Source of the DNA: Thermoplasmatota archaeon | GTDB lineage: Archaea > Thermoplasmatota > Penumbrarchaeia > Penumbrarchaeales > Penumbrarchaeaceae | Length of the DNA stretch: 13,462 nt | Assembly: GCA_016929175.1 (NCBI GenBank) | Contig: JAFGJI010000252.1 | Coordinates: 1 to 13,462, forward strand | Direction: 5' to 3' | In this document: piece by piece, positions 6,809-13,277 of the stretch | Layout of the letters: each line of letters starts with the position of its first letter | Numbering within the stretch: the stretch's first letter is position 1 | Made by a program: the position numbers and the translations under genes | The notes under the pieces: generated by a model | Seen by the model: only the letters and a program-made list of their open reading frames with translations | Told to the model about the DNA's origin: nothing | Database searches by the model: none

Positions 6809-8110
6809 ATGACGAACCGCGAAAAGACCGCGCCCGATAGGGAAACAGACGGGGCGCCAAGGGAAAATGATAGCATGGAATTGTTCAAACTGCAGGAAGA
6901 GGTCCACCGTCTATCGGAGGAACTCGGGATCCCTGTGGAGGAAGCTGCCCGGATCATTTACGATGAGAAGGGCATAAAGGTCCCGACAAGGACGAAGATC
7001 GTTGACTCCATATCCGACCTTACACCCGGAATGAGGAATATTTCCCTGAGAGCAAGGATAGTGTCCGTCCAGAGAATGGACCGGAGTTCCGGGGACCCGT
7101 ATTTCAGGGGATATCTTGGTGATTCCGGAGGAGAGATCAGGTACACAGCGTGGCTGGACCTTGATCTGCAGGTCAATACCCCTGTTTTCCTGCAGAATGT
7201 CTCGGTCAGGGAATGGAACGGCAAATCTGAGGTCGTTCTGAACGACCAGTCAACCGTCACCGTCATTGACGACCTCGAGGGCCTCCTTCCGAGGATAGAT
7301 AGCGGGGTTCCTTCTTCCCTGAGCGAGCTCGATGGTGGCTCCCGTGATATCGATATCGAGGTCCGGGTGATCGAAGCCAGGGAGGCCACAGTTAATTCAC
7401 GCGGCAGAGAAAAGGAGATAGTGAAGGGCATCGTCGCGGACAGGACCGGCAGGATGGACTTCACATGCTGGGGCCCGCTTGACATCAAAGAGGGAGGGTG
7501 CTACCGGATAATCGGGGGTTATGTGAAGGAGTTCAGGGGGGTTCTGAACCTTAACCTTTCACCGGGATCTATATTCAACCCCCTGCCTGATTCAAGGCTC
7601 CCACCGGTCGAGGAGCTGGTGAGGCCGGAGGAATCACGGCTCATCAACCTTCTATCGGGCAAATTCTCGGGTCCCGTCTCGATCAGGGGTGTGCTGCTCT
7701 CTGTAAGGAACGGCTCGGGTCTCTTCCAGAGATGCGTGGAATGTGGAAGGAGGATGGACAAGAGCACCTGTATCGTTCATGGAAAGGCGGGCTTCGAATG
7801 GGACCTTGGCTTCAAAGGCATAATGGACGATGGTTCCGCAACCGCTTTCATCAAGGGAGATAGGAATATCGTTGAAACCATTCTGAGAAGGACACTTGAT
7901 GATGTTACAAAAGAGGTGAAGGAGAGCCTCGACCCTGACAGCATTCTGTTCGAGCTGGAGGAAACACTAGTCGGCAGACCGATCACCGTAACGGCAGACC
8001 CTTCGCTTGATGAATACGGAGTGATACTCGACCTTTCCGATGTATCTGTCGGATGGGAGATGGGCCAACTGGAGAGGGAGGTCATATCGATGCTGGAGGT
8101 GATGGTATGA
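6809..8110 (+). CDS. Replication protein A-like ssDNA-binding protein (multiple OB folds, zinc finger)
   Basis: The 433-residue protein looks like archaeal RPA, which coats single-stranded DNA in replication, repair and recombination. After a polar N-terminus and a helical segment (about 22-55) it shows three OB-type beta-barrel stretches: about 68-155 (ISLRARIVSVQRMDR to EVVLNDQSTVTVI), 178-255 (IDIEVRVIEAREATVN to LNLNLSPGSI) and 285-415. The third contains a zinc finger C309-X2-C312-X8-C321-X2-H324. Aromatic residues such as W115, W136 and W221 are candidate DNA-stacking positions. The ATG at 6809 follows a strong AGGGAGGAG with a 5-nt spacer. The stop overlaps the next start as ATGA, so this gene and the COG3390 gene are translationally coupled. 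The pairing is typical of euryarchaeal RPA operons and strengthens the call. Confidence 0.9.
   Translation: MTNREKTAPDRETDGAPRENDSMELFKLQEEVHRLSEELGIPVEEAARIIYDEKGIKVPTRTKIVDSISDLTPGMRNISLRARIVSVQRMDRSSGDPYFRGYLGDSGGEIRYTAWLDLDLQVNTPVFLQNVSVREWNGKSEVVLNDQSTVTVIDDLEGLLPRIDSGVPSSLSELDGGSRDIDIEVRVIEAREATVNSRGREKEIVKGIVADRTGRMDFTCWGPLDIKEGGCYRIIGGYVKEFRGVLNLNLSPGSIFNPLPDSRLPPVEELVRPEESRLINLLSGKFSGPVSIRGVLLSVRNGSGLFQRCVECGRRMDKSTCIVHGKAGFEWDLGFKGIMDDGSATAFIKGDRNIVETILRRTLDDVTKEVKESLDPDSILFELEETLVGRPITVTADPSLDEYGVILDLSDVSVGWEMGQLEREVISMLEVMV
8095..8103 (+). promoter_or_regulatory. Strong ribosome binding site inside the RPA gene for the downstream partner
   Basis: GGAGGTGAT inside the last codons of the RPA gene matches the archaeal anti-Shine-Dalgarno almost completely, 3 nt before the ATG at 8107. 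It fixes that start rather than an in-frame ATG at 8053 inside the RPA gene, and suggests the second protein is made efficiently. Confidence 0.75.
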
Positions 8111-8952
8111 AAAGGAGAGAACCGGCACTTCCGATGCTGATCATGGACCTGATCTCGTCATCCAAAGAGGAGATGACCACCGATGACGGTTATGTCAGGA
8201 CCTCTTTCGTTTCCATAACAGGAGCAAGGATGTTCAGGGTTTCCATTTCCGGGATACTTATGGATATGACCGACATAGGTTCCGACGGATCGCCCATTTA
8301 TAGATTGAGGGTGGCGGATCCCACGGGGGGGGTCACCTTCACCGTGGGCAGGTACAGTCCCGACCTTCAGAAAAAAGTACCTCGGCTGAGGACCACCTAC
8401 CCCGTACTGGTCGTGGGAAAGGTTACGAGCTTCACGTCCAAGAGCGGTGAAGAGGTCATCACTCTTAACCCGGAAATGATAAGGGAGATATCAAAGGACG
8501 AGAGGTCCATGTGGAACCTGCTGGCCTCACGGGATGCCCTAGCAAGGATGTGGAAACTGGAGGGCAGGGGCCCTCTTCCCGGAAGATGGATGGAGGTCCC
8601 TCAACCCGAAGTCCCGAGGGGTGGTGAGGAGGTGGAAGAAAAAGCCAAGGGTATTCTCAGGGATACACTTCGCTTCCTCAACAGATCGGTTTTTTCCAGG
8701 GAGATCGATCAGATAAGCAGAAGACCCAGGCAACAGGAGGGGGCCGGGTCCGACCCGCTCGAGGAATACGAGAACGTGGTTCTCGATATGATCAATGAGC
8801 TGGACCGCGGGAACGGCACCAGGTGGGATGACCTGGTGGACCATGTGGACCGTAACAGGTTTTCAAGGGACATCGTCGAAGAGGTGGTCTCGGCCCTGCT
8901 TGACAAGGGTTTGGTCTACGAACCAGTGCTCGGCTACCTGAAAGCGATATGA
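8107..8952 (+). CDS. RPA-associated protein, COG3390 family (OB fold plus winged-helix-like C-terminus)
   Basis: The 281-residue product is like the RPA-associated proteins encoded beside euryarchaeal RPA genes, which bind RPA and are thought to act as an RPA32-like subunit in ssDNA binding. An OB-fold stretch runs from about 40 to 128: RMFRVSISGILMDM, then YRLRVADPTGGVTFTVGRY, then TTYPVLVVGKVTSF. A charged linker (about 165-215) follows. The C-terminal 60 residues (EEYENVVLDMINELDRGNG through VEEVVSALLDKGLVYEPVLGYLKAI) have the helix-turn-strand pattern of a winged helix, as in eukaryotic RPA32. The start at 8107 overlaps the RPA stop (ATGA) and has a very strong ribosome site, which suggests matched production of the two proteins. 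A G8 run at 8325-8332 lies in frame and does not break the gene. Confidence 0.87.
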   Translation: MKRREPALPMLIMDLISSSKEEMTTDDGYVRTSFVSITGARMFRVSISGILMDMTDIGSDGSPIYRLRVADPTGGVTFTVGRYSPDLQKKVPRLRTTYPVLVVGKVTSFTSKSGEEVITLNPEMIREISKDERSMWNLLASRDALARMWKLEGRGPLPGRWMEVPQPEVPRGGEEVEEKAKGILRDTLRFLNRSVFSREIDQISRRPRQQEGAGSDPLEEYENVVLDMINELDRGNGTRWDDLVDHVDRNRFSRDIVEEVVSALLDKGLVYEPVLGYLKAI

Positions 8953-8972
8953 AACAGTGGCCATATGAACAA

Positions 8973-8980
8973 TTCAAATA
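8973..8980 (+). promoter_or_regulatory. Putative TATA box of metG giving a leaderless mRNA
   Basis: TTCAAATA is centred about 25-26 bp before the metG ATG at 9002. That spacing would place transcription start on or next to the A of the ATG. No ribosome site precedes the ATG (GGTAGTAATTACCCATTCT), which agrees with a leaderless transcript. Confidence 0.5.
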
Positions 8981-9001
8981 TCGGTAGTAATTACCCATTC
9001 T

Positions 9002-11050
9002 ATGGTCGAAAGGAAAAAAGTGTTCATCGGGGCGGCATGGCCATATGCCAACGGCCCCCTGCACCTTGGACATATTGCAGGCTGTCTTCTGCCAGCCGAT
9101 ATCTATGCCAGGTACTGCAGGTTGATGGGCTACGATACACTTTTCGTTTCGGGCTCCGACATGCACGGGACGCCAATAATGGTCACAGCGGATAGGTTGG
9201 GACTTACACCGGAAGAGGTGGCAGAGAAGAACCATGCTTCCATTCTGAAGACCATCGAGGACCTGGGCATCTCTTACGATCTGTATACCAAGACACACAC
9301 GGAGCACCATTTCCAGGTGGTACAGGAAATTTTCCTCGGGCTTCTTGAAAAAGGCTGGATAGACAGGAAGACCGATGTGGCCCCGTATTGCCCCGTATGC
9401 GGCAAATTTATGCCCGACCGTTATATCGAAGGCACCTGTCCTTTCTGTAAGTTCGGCGAAGCAAGGGGCGACCAGTGCGATGGCTGCGGCAAGGTCCTCG
9501 ATGCATCTGAACTGCTGTTACCCCGCTGCAGGATATGCGGCAGTTCACCGGAATTCCGCGAGACCGAGCATTTCTATCTCCTGCTCTCGAAGCTGGAGCC
9601 GATGGTAAGGGAGTTCGTCGATCTCAGGAAGGATGAATGGCGAACGAATACCCGGAACAACACCGAGAACTTCCTGAGGGAAGGCCTGAGGGACCGTGCC
9701 ATCACAAGGGACCTCACCTGGGGGGTCCCCATACCGCTGGAAGGTTTCGAGGATAAGAGGATCTATGTATGGTTCGAGGCGGTCTGCGGTTATCTGTCGG
9801 CTTCAAAACTCCACTCGAAGATCGTGCAGAGACCGGGGCTCTGGGAGGATTACTGGAAGGACCCTGAATGCAGGCACTATTATTTCCTCGCAAAGGACAA
9901 TATACCATTCCATACGATAATCTGGCCCGCCATACTTGCGGGTTATGGTGGCCTGAACCTGCCCTATGACATCCCATCCAACGAATTCCTGCAGTGGGAC
10001 GGGTCCCAGTTCTCGAAATCAAGGGGCCATGGAATAACCGTCAACGATTTCCTGGAGGACTATCCCGTGGACCCTCTGAGGTTCTATCTATCCCTGAACA
10101 TGCCCGAGAAGGGAGATTCCAACTTCGATCTCGGGGAGTTCGTTCAGAAGAACAACACGGAACTCCTTGGTGCTCTGGGCAATTACCTGCACAGGGTGGT
10201 CACCTTCATAAAGAACAATTTCGGAGAGGTCCCCCGAAGGGGGGAGCTTACACCGGACGATGTCAAGATGCTGACCACTGCAGAGGAACTCTACAGGAGT
10301 GCCCTGTCCTCCATGGAAAAGGTCAGGCTAAAAGAGGGCATAACAATATTGATGTCGCTTGTCAACGAGGGAAACAGGTATTTCAACGGGCAGGCCCCCT
10401 GGAAGTTGATCAAGGAAGATATGCAGAGATGTTCAACCGTTCTCAATGTGGCATTATCGGTTGGAAAGATCATCATGTACGGGATGTATCCTTACATCCC
10501 TCATGCTGCGGCCCGGTGGTTCGCCATGATGGGGACCACCGGTCCGGAGGATAACGAATGGAACGAGGCTCTGGTGCCCTTCAGGGAAGGTATGAAATTG
10601 GGCATGCCTTCCCCACTGTTCTCCAGGCTCGAGGTGGATACCGCAAAAGAGGAGCAGACTAGCAATGGAGCCGTGAAGACCGTCGAAACTGAAAACAAGA
10701 AGGAGGAAGAGAACGTGGAGCAGATATCATTCGAGGAGTTCATGAAGCTCGATCTCAGGGTCGGAACCATCCTCTCCGTGGAGGACCATCCGAACGCGGA
10801 CAGGCTTTACGTATTGAAAGTTGACATCGGTGAAGAAGAGCCAAGAACCCTGGTGGCAGGTCTCAAGCGTTTCTACAAGAAGGAGGAGATGCAGGGAAAG
10901 AGTACCATCATCGCAGCAAACCTGAAGCCTGCAAATATGAGGGGCGTGGTATCTAACGGTATGCTCCTTGCGGCAGAGAGCAATGAGGTCGTCGGCCTGC
11001 TCACAGTGGACCCGGATAGAGAATTGCCTCCCGGATCGAAGATCCATTGA
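9002..11050 (+). CDS. metG: Methionyl-tRNA synthetase with fused C-terminal tRNA-binding domain
   Basis: This 682-residue class I synthetase charges tRNA-Met with methionine in the cytosol. Its signature HIGH motif reads HLGH (21-24), and the KMSKS motif reads FSKSR (337-341), a common archaeal variant. Between them are the zinc knuckles of the connective domain: C130/C133, C146/C149, C159/C162 and C176/C179, four CxxC pairs. The WGVPIPLEGFEDKRIYVWFEA block (240-260) is typical. The anticodon-binding helical domain includes GNRYFNGQAPWKLIKED (457-473). A charged linker (about 545-574) leads to a tRNA-binding EMAP/Arc1p-like domain (575-682; LDLRVGTILSVEDHPNADRL, NLKPANMRGVVSNGML), which in many archaea is a separate protein. 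The start is ATG 9002, with no ribosome site and a TATA-like box about 26 bp upstream. It converges on the PAN gene with 3 bp between stops. Confidence 0.97.
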   Translation: MVERKKVFIGAAWPYANGPLHLGHIAGCLLPADIYARYCRLMGYDTLFVSGSDMHGTPIMVTADRLGLTPEEVAEKNHASILKTIEDLGISYDLYTKTHTEHHFQVVQEIFLGLLEKGWIDRKTDVAPYCPVCGKFMPDRYIEGTCPFCKFGEARGDQCDGCGKVLDASELLLPRCRICGSSPEFRETEHFYLLLSKLEPMVREFVDLRKDEWRTNTRNNTENFLREGLRDRAITRDLTWGVPIPLEGFEDKRIYVWFEAVCGYLSASKLHSKIVQRPGLWEDYWKDPECRHYYFLAKDNIPFHTIIWPAILAGYGGLNLPYDIPSNEFLQWDGSQFSKSRGHGITVNDFLEDYPVDPLRFYLSLNMPEKGDSNFDLGEFVQKNNTELLGALGNYLHRVVTFIKNNFGEVPRRGELTPDDVKMLTTAEELYRSALSSMEKVRLKEGITILMSLVNEGNRYFNGQAPWKLIKEDMQRCSTVLNVALSVGKIIMYGMYPYIPHAAARWFAMMGTTGPEDNEWNEALVPFREGMKLGMPSPLFSRLEVDTAKEEQTSNGAVKTVETENKKEEENVEQISFEEFMKLDLRVGTILSVEDHPNADRLYVLKVDIGEEEPRTLVAGLKRFYKKEEMQGKSTIIAANLKPANMRGVVSNGMLLAAESNEVVGLLTVDPDRELPPGSKIH

Positions 11051-11053
11051 ATT

Positions 11054-12415
11054 TCAGGCGAACATGGAGTAACGTTCGGCTCTGCTCTGTGATCCATGGA
11101 GGGAGAACAGGTTCCCATCCGCTCCCGATTCCTTCACCTTCTTGATGGCGTCCCTGAAGTCCTTGAGGGTAACCTTTTTTCTTTCCTCCCGGATGGCGAA
11201 CATTCCGGATTCCGTGCAGACCGCCTTGATCTGGGCCCCGCTGAAACCATCCGTGACCGCTGCCAGTTCATCCATCGATATTTCCCTGTCGATGCTCATC
11301 CTCTTGGTATGCAACCTGAATATCTCCTTGCGGGCTGCAAGGTCCGGGAGGGGTATCTCTATTATGCGATCGAGCCTCCCCGGTCGAAGTATGGCGTGGT
11401 CAAGGATGTCCGGTCTGTTGGTAGCGGCGACTATCCTGACATCGCCCAGGTTATCGAAACCGTCAAGTTCGGCAAGCAGCTGGATCAATGTCCTGTGGAC
11501 CTCTCTGTCGGCAGAGGTGGAGGAGTCTGTCCTTCTACCAGCGATGGAATCGATCTCGTCCAGGAAGAGGATGCTCGGCGCCCTTTCTTTGGCCAGCTGG
11601 AACAGTTCCCTGACCATACGGCTGCCTTCTCCAATATATTTCTGGACCAGCTCTGAACCCACCATCCTCAGGAAGGTGGCCTTGGTCTCCCTGGCTATAG
11701 CCTTTGCAAGGAGGGTCTTACCGCAACCGGGAGGCCCGATCAGCAGAACGCCTTTTGGGGGGTCGATCCCGACATCCCTGAAGAGGTCCGGCCTCAGGAG
11801 GGGCAGCTCGACCACCTCCTTCAGTTCCTGGATCTGGGGATTCAGCCCTCCGACATCCTTGAAGGAGACATCTGGTCTCTCTTCTATCTCTGAGGCCCCT
11901 ACCATCGGGTCCTTTGATGATGGCAGAATAGCCGTAACGGACATGGTATCCTTATTAAGGGAAACCTTTGTACCTATCGCAAGGTCGTCCATTTCAACAG
12001 ATGACAGGACCTTTACAACGAAGACTGGCCCCCCCGATGTGGAAACAAGTACCTGGTCATCCGTATAGTGGTCGATTATGGTGCCCACTATCAGGGGGGG
12101 GGATTTCATACGGTTCAGCTCGCCGTTCAGAAGCATCACCTTGTTCTGCAGCCTCATTACCTCGTTCTCGAGGTAACGCTTCTCCTCGTTTATTCTCAGG
12201 GATTCCCTCTTCCACGGGTTGCTCTCGCTGTCCCACTGCATGCGGGACAGCTCCTCCCTGATCCATTCTTTCTCGGTATGGCCTTCATTCTCGGACCACC
12301 AGGGGTCCTCTTCCCTTTCATCCTCGATCTCGAAGGAGATATCGTTCTCTTCCTCTTTTTCTTCCTCCTCCGATCCATACCGTTCGGCTGAGTGCTCAGC
12401 CTTTTTTTTCTTCAT
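11054..12415 (-). CDS. pan: Proteasome-activating nucleotidase (PAN, AAA+ ATPase)
   Basis: The 453-residue protein is the archaeal counterpart of the 26S proteasome Rpt ATPases: a hexamer that unfolds substrates and feeds them to the 20S core. Order of parts (numbered from the ATG at 12415): acidic N-terminal extension (about 8-50), coiled coil (about 72-105), small OB domain (about 108-165), then the AAA+ module with Walker A GPPGCGKT (227-234), pore loop YIG (260-262) in VQKYIGEG, Walker B LFLDE (D286, E287), sensor AATNRPD, and arginine fingers in LRPGRLDR (R344, R347). The chain ends RYSMFA, so the last three residues are Met-Phe-Ala where a Hb-Tyr-X motif is usual. The ATG at 12415 has GAGG (12423-12426) 7 nt upstream; a GTG directly before it is less likely. 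A nine-base homopolymer at 12094-12102 is in frame. Confidence 0.93.
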   Translation of the reverse strand: MKKKKAEHSAERYGSEEEEKEEENDISFEIEDEREEDPWWSENEGHTEKEWIREELSRMQWDSESNPWKRESLRINEEKRYLENEVMRLQNKVMLLNGELNRMKSPPLIVGTIIDHYTDDQVLVSTSGGPVFVVKVLSSVEMDDLAIGTKVSLNKDTMSVTAILPSSKDPMVGASEIEERPDVSFKDVGGLNPQIQELKEVVELPLLRPDLFRDVGIDPPKGVLLIGPPGCGKTLLAKAIARETKATFLRMVGSELVQKYIGEGSRMVRELFQLAKERAPSILFLDEIDSIAGRRTDSSTSADREVHRTLIQLLAELDGFDNLGDVRIVAATNRPDILDHAILRPGRLDRIIEIPLPDLAARKEIFRLHTKRMSIDREISMDELAAVTDGFSGAQIKAVCTESGMFAIREERKKVTLKDFRDAIKKVKESGADGNLFSLHGSQSRAERYSMFA

Positions 12416-12450
12416 CACAAGTCCTCGCGACGTTTAATCGATACAGGATG

Positions 12451-12458
12451 TTTTAATC
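12451..12458 (-). promoter_or_regulatory. Putative TATA box of pan
   Basis: On the minus strand this reads GATTAAAA, about 39 bp from the pan ATG. Initiation about 26 bp on would be near 12428, with GAGG next and a leader of about 13 nt. A second copy of GATTAAA (minus strand) lies at 12433-12439, 19 bp nearer the gene, and could be an operator or chance A/T repeat. Confidence 0.45.
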
Positions 12459-12464
12459 TTTTCC

Positions 12465-12472
12465 TATAAAAG
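12465..12472 (+). promoter_or_regulatory. Putative TATA box of the HTH_10 regulator
   Basis: TATAAAAG is the best TATA match in the window, centred 23-24 bp before the ATG at 12492. Transcription would start at or within a few bases of the ATG, so the mRNA is probably leaderless; AGGTC at 12486-12490 is too close to the ATG to serve as a ribosome site. It sits 6 bp from the divergent pan TATA, so one bound factor could affect both. Confidence 0.55.
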
Positions 12473-12491
12473 TGCATACGGGTCCAGGTCC

Positions 12492-13175
12492 ATGACAAGG
12501 TTTAATTATCAATCAATGGATTTTGGTTTGGGTGTGTCATTGTACGAGGCGGTCCTGGCAGTAAATCTCAAGGAAAGCTGGGTTGGGAAGATCACACGAC
12601 AGCTCCCGATATCTGTCAACATCGTCGATAGCATAGCCTTCGGCGACGAGGGTGTCCAGGACCTGGCCGAAGTGAAATTGAACGGAGCCGAACCGGGTTT
12701 GATAGAGAAGCTGATATCGGAATACGACCACATCGACTTCGTGAAGGCCAGTAAAGTGGACCAGGATAAAGTGATAGTGATCGTCGGGACAAAGGGCTGC
12801 GGCGGGTGCAGGTCGATCCTGGAATCCGGGTGTTTTCTCATTTCAGCCTCTACCGATGACCAGGGATGGATAGAATGGAAGCTCATACTCAACGAGAAGG
12901 TCCAGCTCCAGAGGCTCGTCGAATCGCTTGAAAAAAGGGCTATCGACAGCAGGTTGATATTGATACAACCCATCGATGACCGGGAATCCCTGACCCCGAG
13001 GCAGGAGAAGATCATCAAAACCGCACTGGAAAGAGGTTATTACGACTTCCCCAAGCGCATAGGTATAAGGGAACTTGCAAGATTGTTCGATATATCGACG
13101 GCTTCGGTCTCCGAGACATTGAGAAGGGGCCAGAAGAAGATCATCGAACACTACTTCAAGGAGAAGGGAGATTGA
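12492..13175 (+). CDS. Bat-type HTH_10 transcriptional regulator with a cysteine cluster
   Basis: The 227-residue protein ends in a clear Bat-like HTH_10 DNA-binding domain (167-218): LTPRQEKIIKTALERGYYDF, then the helix-turn-helix IRELARLFDISTASVSETLRR. The N-terminal ~160 residues form the sensor part, with alternating strands (ISVNIVDSIAF, DKVIVIVGT, GWIEWKLIL) and a helix; no named ligand-binding domain is evident. C103 and C106 form a CxxC (KGCGGCRS) and C114 follows in the same segment, a possible metal, iron-sulfur or thiol-redox site; this is inference. It is divergent from pan, with which it shares a 76-bp spacer, and a cysteine desulfurase gene follows about 100 bp downstream with its own promoter-like sequence. 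Its targets are unknown; it may control its neighbours or itself. Confidence 0.85.
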   Translation: MTRFNYQSMDFGLGVSLYEAVLAVNLKESWVGKITRQLPISVNIVDSIAFGDEGVQDLAEVKLNGAEPGLIEKLISEYDHIDFVKASKVDQDKVIVIVGTKGCGGCRSILESGCFLISASTDDQGWIEWKLILNEKVQLQRLVESLEKRAIDSRLILIQPIDDRESLTPRQEKIIKTALERGYYDFPKRIGIRELARLFDISTASVSETLRRGQKKIIEHYFKEKGD

Positions 13176-13177
13176 TA

Positions 13178-13191
13178 CCGACAACAGTCGG
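13178..13191 (+). other. Perfect 5-bp hairpin just after the regulator stop
   Basis: CCGACAACAGTCGG is an inverted repeat with 5-bp arms and an AACA loop, beginning 2 bp after the TGA of the HTH_10 gene. It is followed by CTTTG, without a long T run, so it is not a standard bacterial-type terminator. It could protect or end the upstream mRNA, or be a binding site upstream of the cysteine desulfurase promoter. Confidence 0.35.
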
Positions 13192-13224
13192 CTTTGCCCG
13201 ATGTTAACCTGTAAGGTGAGAACC

Positions 13225-13232
13225 TTTAATAT
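13225..13232 (+). promoter_or_regulatory. Putative TATA box of the cysteine desulfurase gene
   Basis: TTTAATAT is a good archaeal TATA match. Transcription start about 26 bp from its centre would be near 13255, giving a leader of about 23 nt before the TTG start at 13278. It suggests separate transcription from the upstream regulator. Confidence 0.5.
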
Positions 13233-13277
13233 GTTCTTTTCAATCCAGTTGGGCCGAGAAAGGGACGGTGCTCAGAT

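Noticed and set aside
8053..8106. Upstream in-frame ATG extending the COG3390 protein by 18 residues
   Set aside because: It lies inside the RPA coding region without a ribosome site; the ATG at 8107 has GGAGGTGAT and the stop/start overlap.
8965..9195. Short open frame beginning with an ATG just before metG
   Set aside because: It overlaps the conserved HLGH region of metG in another frame and has no supporting signal.
11142..12068. 308-codon open frame on the plus strand opposite pan
   Set aside because: Serine-rich product without recognisable motifs; it is the antisense shadow of a conserved AAA+ gene.
12094..12102. Nine-G run (and G8 at 8325-8332) as possible phase-variation tracts
   Set aside because: Both genes are intact across the runs and encode housekeeping proteins; more likely just sites prone to sequencing error.
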